Source: Diacronema lutheri (Eukaryota > Haptophyta > Pavlovophyceae > Pavlovales > Pavlovaceae). Taken from it: a stretch of DNA of 64,000 bases. The notes under the pieces are model-generated. The model saw nothing but the letters and a program-made list of their open reading frames with translations, did not search any database and was not told the origin of the DNA. Positions 51,734 to 61,100 of the stretch are shown piece by piece (position 1 is the first letter of the stretch; the number at the start of each line of letters is the position of its first letter). The DNA lies in assembly GCA_019448385.1 (NCBI GenBank), contig JAGTXO010000035.1, positions 62,001 to 126,000 on the forward strand, read 5' to 3'. Both the position numbers and the translations under genes were made by a program.

Positions 51734-53641
51734 TGTCGTCGCCGAGCGTCACACCGACATCGCCGCGCGGGCCCGACGGATCACGCCGCGGCGCGCCGCT
51801 CGCCGCGCCGCCCACGAGCGGCGGCCCAACGCGCACTGCCGCATCCGCCGCTGCGGCCGCCGCCGCCGCCGCGCCCGCCACTCGGCCAAGCGATCGGCCA
51901 CCCCCTCCATTCAGCTGCGCGATGCGCGCAGAGCCCGGCAGTCGCAGCCGCTCGGCCGAGCCGGCCGCGCCCTCGCGCGGGCGCGGCACGGCGGTCGCGC
52001 CCGCTACCCACTCGGCGAGCCGCGCGGTGCGGCCTGCAGCCGGTGGCGTCGCCGGCGGCGTCGCCGGTGGGCGCGGAGGCGGAGGCGGAGGCGGCGGCGG
52101 CGGCGGCGCCGACGGCGTCACCGGTGCCGCCGCGCCGCCGGCATCGGCGCGCGGGCCGTACGCTCGCTCGCGCTCGGCGGCGATCTCAGCGCGCCGCTCG
52201 TCCCACAGCAGCTGCGAGGTGATGAACATGCGGCCCGTCTGGTGCACGTGCGCCAGCGTGCCGCCCGCGAGCGCAGCCGGGTTGCGCCGCTGCGCGGGCG
52301 GGCGCGTCGCCCCGAGCGCGAGCAGCAGCCGATCCTCAAGGGCGGCCACCCGCTTGTCGTGGCTCTGTTTGAGAAAGTCGATCTGCTTCGAGTGGACGAG
52401 CGCGAGCTCGAGCATCTGCGCGCCGCGCAGCCGCGCACCGCGTGGCGTGCGTGCGGCCGGCGGCCGGCGGCCGGCGTGACGGCGTGACGCGTGATGGCGT
52501 GACGGCGTGACGGCGTGACGGCGTGACGGCGCGCGCGCGCGCGCGCTTGCCTCCGTCGCGTGCATGGAGCAAAGTGGACGCGAGCGGCACGCGACGCGGC
52601 GCGCGCACCTCGCCGCGCGTGAACTCTTTCGGCTCGTGCCCGTCCTCGTGCCAGTCATCCTCCGAGCTCGCGGCGGTCGGCTTTGCTGCCGGCGCCACGC
52701 CGCACGTCTCCGCGCAGTACGAGGAGGGCGAGGAGGGCCGACGCGCGCGCGCCGTCGACGCGCGCGCGCCGCCAACGCGCGCTGCACGCACAACGCGGCG
52801 AGCGCCCGCAGCCGGTATGTCGTCGGCCCTTACGCCCTCGTCGTCCGCCGCCGCGCTCTGCGCCACCGCGCCATCGACGCCGCCCGCGCGCGCGGCAGCG
52901 AGCACGCCGCGCCCGTGCGCGTGCGCGCTCGAGATCGAGCGCGCGCCGCCGCGCTGCGAAATGCGATACTCTCGCGCGCGCGCCTCGGCGTCATCGCGCG
53001 CGGCCACAACCGCCTGAAGCTGCTGCCTCGCCGCGCCGAGCTCCTTGGCCGCGCGGTCCGCCGCCGTGCCCGCCCTGAGCAGAGCGCCCATCGCACGCAG
53101 TCGCTCGCGCGTGCGCGCGTCGCGCGCGCCGACGAGCTGGCGCTTGGTCGCGTCGAGCTCGAGCGCCGCCTTGCGGCGCGCGGTGCTCTCGGCGGCCAGC
53201 TCGCTCTCGAGCTGCGCGGCGCGTGTGCGTAGCTCGAGCAGCTGCGCGTCACGCTGCGCGCCCGTCACGAGCCCACGGAGCGCGTCCGCCGAGACCACCG
53301 CGCGCGCGCGCAGCGTGTCGCGGCCGCGCGCGAGGCGCGAGGAGAGAATGGTGAGTCGCGCGAGCGCGTTCGACGGCAGGATGTTGAGCATGAATATCTG
53401 GAGCGCGCGCGGCGCCGCCGTACCGCGCGCGCGCGCGCGTGTATGAGGACTGCGCGGCGCGCAGCCGCATCCCTTGGACGTGGCGTGGTTGCGCAGCGCG
53501 CGCGCGCGAGGCACGTGGGCGCACCTCGTCCTTAAGCTTGAAGAGCGAGCCGAGCGCGTCGTGCATCTCCTCCACCGTTGCGGCGAGGGCCTCCACAGGT
53601 CCTTGATCCATTTCTGGCCGCCCGTCCATCCTCGCCGCCAT
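51600..53641 (-). CDS. Coiled-coil protein of unknown function
   Basis: Exons 53641-53525, 53397-52609 and 52415-51600 give 573 residues; introns are 127 and 193 nt, both GTGCGC. The joins give KLKDE|IFMLNILPSNALARL and EFTRGE|MLELALVHSKQIDF. A long helix with heptad spacing (AAQLESELAAESTARRKAAL and onwards, about residues 80-170) is followed by a disordered linker, a second helix (MLELALVHSKQIDFLKQSHD, about 303-330), then HQTGRMFITSQLLWDERRAE and poly-Pro, Gly and Asp stretches. I do not recognise a family. A cytoskeletal or scaffold role is plausible. The start is only 30 bp from the divergent PH gene, which argues that both starts are close to their transcription start sites. Confidence 0.65.
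52475..52531. repeat. 8-bp tandem repeat in coiled-coil gene intron 2
   Basis: About seven slightly varied copies of GGCGTGAC, inside intron 52608-52416. Confidence 0.75.
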
Positions 53642-53671
53642 GCTGCCCTTTGGGTCCCCCCTTTTGCCGGA

Positions 53672-55063
53672 ATGTCGCTGCAGCCCGTGGACATCAGCGA
53701 GCTGCGCAAAGAGGGATACGTGCTCAAGGAGAGCGCGATCATCCGGCAGTACCGCAAGCGCTGGCTCGTGCTCACGCGCACCCACCTCTATACCTTTAAG
53801 AAGGACCGCTCGTACGCCGACCCGACCGAGGTCCGCGCGCGCCGAGCGATTCTGCGCGCCGAGCGGCGCGGGCGAGGGAGCGGCGGCAGCGCGTGGTCGA
53901 GGGGCGGCGCGAGCTGCTGCCGCGCCGCGCTTGGGCGCGCCTGCCAGCCGCCGCACCGCTGGACCGCGCCCATTCCGCACCTGCCGCACACGCGCTCGCG
54001 CGCGCTCACGGCGCCGCGACGCGCAGCGACTGCGCGCGCGCGGCCGTGCGGCCCCAGGTCGTCGAGCTCAAGGCATGCGGCACGGTGAAGTCGGCGGATG
54101 ACATCACGAACAAGACCTTCTCTTTCACCGTCCAGATTCCCGAGCGCAACTTTTACTTCGCGTGTGCCAACGAGAAGGAGCGCAACGAGTGGGTCGCAGC
54201 CATCGGTGCGTGCCGCGCGCGGCCGGCTGAGCGCGGCTGCGCGCGCGCGCGCGCGGCGGCGGCGGCGGCGAGGCCGCGCTTGTGCGATCCGGCGCGCGCG
54301 TCGCGCGACACGCCCGTGTGCCGCCACCCGCCGCTCAGCCCCCCCCCCCCTCCCCTCCCCCCCCCTCGCGGCTCGCGCTCCTCGCCTGCGCGCAGGGCGT
54401 GCGACAACGGAGAGCCGTCGGGTGCGCAGTTATTCTGAGGAAATTGAATACCAGGAGGCGCAGCGCAGGCAGCTCGAGCTGCAGCGCGAGAGCAGGCAGC
54501 GAGCGCCGCCGCCCTCCGCGCAGCACTACGGCGCCGCTGCCGCAACCGCCGGGTACGGAGGGGGAGGAGCGGGGGGCTGCGGTTACGGCGGAACGGTCGG
54601 CGGCGGTTACGGCGCAAGTCCGGCGAGCGGCGCGTGCGGCAGCGGCACGGCTGGCGGCTATGCCGCGCCGGGCAGCGGCGCGTCTGCACCGCTCGCCTTC
54701 GGCGGTGCCGCCGGTGGGCCACCGCCTCCCCTGGCGATCTCGCCTCAGGGCCCGCCGATCGGTGCAGCGTGTGGCTATGGGCAGCGGCAGCCGCAGTCGG
54801 CGTGGGGCCAGCCGCCAGCTCAGCCCGCGCCGCAGCAGCTGCCGCCGCCCGCCCAGCCGGCGCGGCCGTTGCCGCAGCACGCGCCCACCGCCGGTGTGGG
54901 CGGCTTGGACAGCATGGGCAGCTTGGTGCCCCCAACGCACCCTCCACCGCAACCGCCCGAGCCGCAGCGCGCCTCGCAGTCAGCGCTGCACGGGCTGCAG
55001 GGCCTCGCCGGGCTGCCGCCCCTCAAGGGCCTGCACACGGCTGCGGCGCCGCCCGACCCCTGA
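53672..55063 (+). CDS. PH-domain protein with Gly/Pro/Gln-rich tail
   Basis: Exons 53672-53830, 54058-54205 and 54396-55063 give 324 residues. A pleckstrin-homology domain spans about residues 12-105: KEGYVLKESAIIRQYRKRWL, YTFKKDRSYADPTE|VVELK, SFTVQIPERNFYFACANEKE, and the conserved Trp in RNEWVAAIG. Both junctions are fixed by the fold. Donors are GTCCGC and GTGCGT; intron 2 contains C-runs from 54339. The domain probably binds phosphoinositides; basic KRW in beta-2 fits. After a short Arg/Gln/Glu helix (about 115-140) the tail is Gly/Tyr/Ala- then Pro/Gln-rich and disordered. The partner is unknown. Confidence 0.88.
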
Positions 55064-55244
55064 GTGCGCGCGAAAGCGATCGAGCGCAGCTGCGCGCGCA
55101 TGCTCGTCGCCACGCGGATTCTTGAAGCCGCCGCTGGCGCTGGCGCGCCGCCCGTACCCACCTCATCCGAATGTATTTCTGCCCTGGCAATTCTCCGTCC
55201 GGGCTTCCTGATCCCGCCATCTCGACATCGATGCGACCGCGCGC

Positions 55245-58079
55245 TCATCTCGCCTGCCCGCCCGCCTGCTTCTTGGCGCTCACGAGCGCGGCGAGGTATT
55301 TGAAGCGCGCCTGGCACTGCGCCTTGTCCTTGCCTGCGGCGCGGCGCAACGCGCGGCGCGTCAGCGCGCGCGAGCGAGCGGGATGGCGGCGACGCCCGGA
55401 CCGCACTGCCGGCGGCCACGCCCGGACCGCCCTGCCGGCGGCGCGCGCACGTGCACGCGCGCACCGGGCACAAACTCGGCCACCTTGTCCCACCGGTCGT
55501 CGGCCTTCTTGCCCACCGCCTTGAGCGCCGCTTCGAGCGCGGCCTGCTGCGGCGCCGACCAATCGCCCGCTGCCACCGCGTGCTCGGCGGCGGTGGCCGC
55601 GTCGGCCGGCGCGGCAGGGCGCGCAGCCGCCGCCGCCGGCGCGGGCGGCGCGCCGCCCGCGCCGCCGCCGCCGCCGCCGCGCTGCGCCGGCGGCTGCGGC
55701 GCGGCGGGCGCGGCGGCCGTAACTGCGGCGGGCGCGGGCTGCGCGAGCTCCCACGACGCCTCGTCCGCCTCGCCCGCGGCTGTGGTGGTGGTCGTCGTCG
55801 TCGGCGGCAGCTGCGCGCCTTTCGGTGTCGGCTGCGGCTGTGCGCCTTTCGGTGTCGGCTGCGGCTGTGCGCCGCCGTTGCCGCACGCGGCGGCGGCGGC
55901 GGCGTGCGCCTCGGCCTTGTCGGCGGCGCGCGCGACGGCAGGCGCCGTCAACTGCCGCCGCATCGTCTTGACCTGCGCCGCGGCGGCGGCGGTGACGGCC
56001 AAGGCGGGCACGCACGCACGCGGGTGGGCGGTGGGGGGGGGGGGGGGGGGGGGGTGTGGGGGGGCGGTGGGGCGGTGAACGCGGTGCGCTGCGTTGGTGC
56101 GATGGCGCGCGTGCGCTGCGCCCCAGGGCTACCCGCGCCGTGACCGCGCCCGCGCCGCGCTGCCCCCGCCCCGTCGCCCCTCCCGCCCGCTGCGCGCACC
56201 TGCTCGGTGACCAGCTTCTCGGTGAGCGCCGCGCTGCCGCCCGTGCCGTCGTTGATGTACTCGGCGACGCGCGCCCACCGCTCCTGGATGCCGGCGGGGA
56301 ACTTGACCGAGCCCTTCTGCAGCAGCGCGAGTTCCTCGCTGCTCCACACGCGCTCCTTCTTGCCCTGCAGCAGCAAGCCAGAACCGCTGCCGCTGCCGCC
56401 GTCGCCGCCGCCGCTGCCGCTGCCGCCGCCGCTGCCGCCGCCGCCGCTGCCGCCGCCGCCGGCGGCGGACGGCCCGTCGGACGCGGCCGGCGGGCGCGAC
56501 GTGAGCGGCACGCCGGCCGCGCGCAGGATCGGCGCGGCCGCCGCGTCGACGAGCGCGGCGAGCGCGCGCACGTCGTTGCCGGCGGCTTCGAGCGCGCCGC
56601 CGAGCTCGGCGAGTTCGGGCGCGCGCAGCTCGGCGCACGCGACCGCAAGCGCCGTCTGGCTGGGCCCGCCATCGAGCGGCGCGCCGAGCGCGCGCACGCG
56701 CGCGCGCAGCTTGCGCAGCGCATCGCGCTCCCTCTCCTTGGCCTTGCGCTTGTTCGCCGCCTCCTCCGCCTGCGCGCGGCGCGCCTCGTCGGCGGCGGCC
56801 GCCTCCGCCGCCGCGCGCGCCGCGCGCTCGTCCGCCTCGCGCCGGCTGCGCCCGGCGGCCGCCTGCTTGGCGGCGTCGCGCTGCACCTTTTCCTCCACCA
56901 GGTGCGCGCGCACGCGCGGGTCCTGCGAGTAGGCATCTTCGACGAGCTTGGCAATCCGCGCGCTCTCCTCCCGCTTGAGCGCGGCGCGTGCCTTGTCGTT
57001 CTGCCGCTCCATCCACCGCCGCTCGTCGCGGAACTCGGCCTCGGACGTGTCGTGCTCGTCCTGCTGGCAGAAGACGCGCCACGAGCGGAAGTCATACCTG
57101 AGCGCAATGGCGGCAAGAAGAGGCGGAAGGGGAGGGGAAGGGAGGGAAGGGGAAGGGGGGTGAGGGGAAGGGGGGTGAGGGGGTGTGTGTGGCGTGCGGC
57201 GTGCGCACGCGCGATGCACCCCGCGAGGGCCGACGGCCGAAACGGGATCGCGCCAGCTCGCACGGAGCAATCTCTCTCTCTACCTCTCCCCCCCCACCCC
57301 CCCCCCCCCCCCCCCCCCCGCCCCCGCTGCGCGCAACGCATGGCGCAGCGTTTACCAAAAGTTGTAAAAGGCCGCAACCTGCGCCCACTCCGATTGCGCG
57401 CTGCCGAGCTGCGGCACTGGCCTGCGCTCTGACCAGCGCGAATAGCGCTCAAAGACGACGCCATACCTGCAACGCGCGCGCGGCACGTGCGCCACGCGCG
57501 GGGAGTGGGCGCGCCGGCGAGCCAACGCGCATGGCGGCCGCGAGCGCGCGCGTGCGCGCACGTCTCAAAAAAGTCGGCCGAGGGTGGGAGCGGCACGCGC
57601 GGCGTCGTGCCGTCAAAGTCGTCGGACGAGTCAAACTCACGCCGCTTCTTCGGGTCCGAGAGCGTCTCAAAGGCCGCCTGCAACGCGCGGAAGCGCGCGT
57701 TGGCCTCCTCCTCGCCGAGCGTCGCCTCGCCAGCCTCCTTGACGTACTCGTGTCGCTTGTCCGGATGGCAGCGGAGGATGAGCCGGCGGTAAGCGGAGCG
57801 GATGTCCTCCTGCGTCGCAGTCCAACGCTTGCCCGCCAGGCCGAGCAGCGCGTACGGGTCCTCGCCCGGCTGGCCGGCGTGCGCTCCGCCGCGCTCGCCG
57901 CCGTCTGCGTCGCTCTCGTCGTCACCTGCGGCTGCGGGTGAGCCCTCGGCGTGCGCGGCGGCCGACGGTAGGATGAGCACGTCACACTCCTCGAGCGGCC
58001 AGCCCGAGAGCGTCGCGCACGCCTCCTCGCTCCCCGCCGTCCATGCCGGCAGCGCGAGCGTCACGACATGTGGCGACAT
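55245..58079 (-). CDS. DNAJC2: DNAJC2/zuotin-type J-protein with SANT domains
   Basis: A ribosome-associated Hsp40 (zuotin/MPP11/ZRF1) that stimulates Hsp70 on nascent chains. Exons 58079-57562, 57466-57356, 57097-56200, 55972-55465 and 55333-55245 give 707 residues. The J domain is DPYALLGL ... RRLILRCHPDKRHEY with HPD at 105-107. The zuotin homology region follows (FFET|YGVVFERYSRWSERRPVP, FYNFW|YDFRSWRVFCQQDEHD), then a charged Lys/Arg/Glu helix. The first SANT is KKERVWSSEELALLQKG and the second DWSAPQQAALEAALKAVGKK...VPG|KDKAQCQARFKYLAALV. Donors are GTGCGC (three) and GTAAAC. Tandem SANT domains are typical of animal and plant but not yeast forms. The ATG at 58079 is 84 bp from the divergent cyclase gene. 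Confidence 0.95.
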   Translation of the reverse strand: MSPHVVTLALPAWTAGSEEACATLSGWPLEECDVLILPSAAAHAEGSPAAAGDDESDADGGERGGAHAGQPGEDPYALLGLAGKRWTATQEDIRSAYRRLILRCHPDKRHEYVKEAGEATLGEEEANARFRALQAAFETLSDPKKRREFDSSDDFDGTTPRVPLPPSADFFETCAHARARGRHARWLAGAPTPRAWRTCRARVAGMASSLSAIRAGQSAGQCRSSAARNRSGRRLRPFTTFGKRCAMRCAQRGRGGGGGGGWGGRGRERDCSVRAGAIPFRPSALAGCIARAHAARHTHPLTPLPLTPLPLPSLPLPFRLFLPPLRSGMTSARGASSASRTSTTRPRPSSATSGGGWSGRTTRHAPRSSGRRARGLPSSSKMPTRRTRACARTWWRKRCSATPPSRRPPGAAGARRTSARRARRRRRPPPTRRAARRRRRRRTSARPRRGSAMRCASCARACARSARRSMAGPARRRLRSRAPSCARPNSPSSAARSKPPATTCARSPRSSTRRPRRSCARPACRSRRARRPRPTGRPPPAAAAAAAAAAAAAAAAAAATAAAAAVLACCCRARRSACGAARNSRCCRRARSSSPPASRSGGRASPSTSTTARAAARRSPRSWSPSRCAQRAGGATGRGQRGAGAVTARVALGRSARAPSHQRSAPRSPPHRPPTPPPPPPPHRPPACVRARLGRHRRRRGAGQDDAAAVDGACRRARRRQGRGARRRRRRVRQRRRTAAADTERRTAAADTERRAAAADDDDHHHSRGRGGRGVVGARAARARRSYGRRARRAAAAGAARRRRRRRGRRAARAGGGGCAPCRAGRRGHRRRARGGSGRLVGAAAGRARSGAQGGGQEGRRPVGQGGRVCARCARARARAAGRAVRAWPPAVRSGRRRHPARSRALTRRALRRAAGKDKAQCQARFKYLAALVSAKKQAGGQAR
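56033..56054 (-). repeat. Poly-C (minus strand) in DNAJC2 intron 3
   Basis: Twenty-two G on the plus strand, hence poly-C in the DNAJC2 transcript sense, within intron 56199-55973. Confidence 0.9.
57287..57319 (+). repeat. Poly-C tract (poly-G in sense) in DNAJC2 intron 2
   Basis: C-rich run broken once by A, on the plus strand, so G-rich in the sense of the DNAJC2 transcript. It is the one exception to the sense-strand rule. The same intron has CCTTCCCC-type pyrimidine repeats in sense near its acceptor. Confidence 0.9.
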
Positions 58080-58163
58080 GCCCGTGGCTGTCGATGCCGA
58101 CCCGCTGCGTTTAAAACAGGCTGCCGTTATCACCTCGTCAAAGTATTCGCGAGTAAGGTGTGA

Positions 58164-61100
58164 ATGGCGTACGCACCGGGCGCGGTGCAGAGTGAGGAGG
58201 TCGCCGCCGTCGACGAGGCGGCGGCCTCTTCCTCGCGGCCGAGCCGCGCGTTCGCCGCGCTCGACGAGTTGCAGCTGCCTGATGACGACTCAGACAACTC
58301 CGGCACCGAGGCGGAGGAGTACGAGGAGGACGACGACTTTTACGACGACGACGACTACGACGACTACGAGGACGACGAGGAGGTGCGACGCGCCGCGCGC
58401 CGCGCGCGCGCGCCGTCCGCGCGCGGCCTTCGCGCGTCGGGCGCGCGCGCGTTTGCGCGCCGCGCCGCGCGCCCGCCGCCCACCGCTGCGTGGCCCTCCG
58501 CCCCCCCCCCCCCCCCCTCCTCCCTCCCCACCAACCCTTTCCCCGCTCCATCGCGCCCAGGGCGGCGTCACGTGGTACGAGTACATCCGGTGGTACGCCG
58601 CCTTCTACCTGGATGGGCCGGTCGTTTTGTCGGTGATGTTTGGCGCCACACTCTTCGCCCTCTACGGCTCGGACCTCCGCCTCGCCGCGCTGACACGCGC
58701 GGCCGACGCCGCGTTTGGCGCCGCGTCGCTCACATGCCTCGTGCTCTTCGCGCTCGAGCTTGGCGTCGGCACGTGGGCCAAGGCGGGGTACGCGTACTCC
58801 TTCTTTTGGTGGCTGGACATCCTCGCGACGGCGTCGCTCGTCCTCGACGTCCCGTGGATCTACGACCCGATGATCCAGCGCGCGCGCGAGAGCGACGGCG
58901 TGGACGCGGACGGCGCGTCGACTGCGACCAACTCGGCGAGCGCCGTGCGCGCCGCGCGCGCCGCGCGCGCGGGCACGCGCGCGGGCCGGATCATCCGGGT
59001 GTTGCGGTTGCTGCGCCTGGTCAAGTTTGGCCGCGTGCTGAAGCTGCTCAAATACTACCGTACGCTGCTCGGCTGGTGGGCGCTGCCGCGCGCGCAGCGG
59101 CTCGACACGCCGCGGCCGGTCGCGCCGCTGCTCATCGCGCACGAGAAGCAGCCGACGTCCTCGATGGCGGGGCAGATCCTGTCGGAGCAGATCACCAAGC
59201 AAACGGTCGCGGGCGTCCTCCTCTTCATCATCGTCTTCCCCTTCCTCAACGTCGAGGCCGTCAACTCGCGCGCCAACTACGCGCAGCAGGCGGCGGCCGA
59301 CGCCGTCGCGATCGCCGCGGCCGGCGCCGACGCGCCGACGCTCGACGCGGTGCGCGCGCGGCTGCTCGACTTCTGGCACGTGCTGCGGTTGGATGCGCCG
59401 GGGTTGGCCATCTTCAACGAGCCGCGCCTCGCCGAGCTCCGCCCGGGCGTCGAGACGGAGACAGTGCGCGTGCCCGCCGGCGGCGCGTCAGCCGCTGGCT
59501 CGGCCGGTTCGCTCGATGTCGTCTTCGACGTGAGCGCCGACTCGGTGCTCGGCGCGCAGTACGCGATCGGCTTCACGTCGTTCATCATCGTGCTGCTCGG
59601 CGCGGCGGTCTTCGTCTTCAACCAGGTGTCGAACACCTACTGCATTCAGCCTATCGAATCGATCATGCAGATGATGCGCGACTTCTCCGCAAACCCGCTC
59701 GACAAGATGCGCGTCGGTGCACTCGGCGCGGCCGGCAAGGGCGGCGGCAAGGGCGGCGGCGCGCGCAGCAAGACGAAGCGGAAGCGCGCGCGCGGCAGCA
59801 CGCAGGCGGAGACGTCGCAGCTGCTCACGTCGATCGGCAAGATCGCGTCGCTGCTGCAGATCGGCTTTGGCGAGGCGGGCGCGGCGATCATCGGCGCGAA
59901 TCTCGCGCAGGGCGGCGAGATCAACCCGATGAGCGCCGGGCGCAAGATGGTCGGGCTCTTCGGTTTCGTCGTCATCTTCTCCTTTGGCGACACGACCGAG
60001 GCGCTGCGCGAGGGCGTGATGCTCTACGTCAACCGCGTCGCAGCCATCGTGCATGCGTGCGTGCACGAGTTTGCGGGCGCGATCAACAAGAACATTGGCG
60101 AGGCCTTCTTGATGGTGTGGCCGCTGGAGCACCGCACGGAGAAGCGACAGAGGCTCGAGAGACGACGCACGTCCGTCGGCTCGGTGGGCTCGTCCGCGCC
60201 CCACTCGCCTAGCCGCCCGTCCTCACCGATGAAGTCGCCCTCGCGCGCGCCCTCGCGCGTGCACCGCGGCTCGACGGGATCAAACGCGTCGATGCACGTT
60301 CGCGACCGGCGCGGTTCGGGTGAATCGCGCATGAGCCGCGCGCACACGCCGTCCGGCGTCGACCGGCGCGGCTCGGGCGAGGCGCGCGTGAGCCGCGCGC
60401 ACACGCCCTCCGGCTTCGACCGGCACGCCTCGGGGCGCGCGCACACGCCGTCCGGCTTTGGCCGGCACGCCTCGGGGCGCGCGCATTCGCCCTCCGGCGT
60501 CGACCGGCGCGGCACGGGGCGCGCGCACTCGCCGTCTAACCGCGGACGCAATTTCGCTGCCCACGCCGGCGCGGGCGGCGACTCGGGTCGCAGCGGCTCG
60601 CCGCGCCCGCACGACCGTCGCGCCTCCGGCAGCGTGCGCGACGCCGACCCGCGCGCCTCGGGCGCTTCGTCGGGGCAGGGCGATGGCACGGACAGTCGAG
60701 AGTGCTCCAACCGCCCAAGCGTGCACGAGGCGCAGAGCAGCAGCGGCGTGGCCGAGTCGCGCTTCCAGTCGCTCGACCGGCGCGGCTCGGGCACGCCACT
60801 CGCCGGTGCGATCCCGGAGGGCTCGGCGGACGCGCGGATAGGGCCGCCGCGCGCGCCGCTCGCCCTGCTCTCCGAGGAGCCCGACGCGCCCGTCCGGCCG
60901 GGCTTTGCGCGCGCGCCGTCCGTTGCGCGGGGCGTAGGGGCCGCGCACGATGGTGGCTCGCGCGGCGGCACGTCAGACGTGAGTCGGCGTTGGAGCAACA
61001 ACTTTGCGCTGCGCCACTCGTCTTCAGGGCCGGACATGCTCTCGCTCCCGTACACCCCAGGCCTTGCGCCGCCCATCGCGCACGGCCACTCTTCCCCGTC

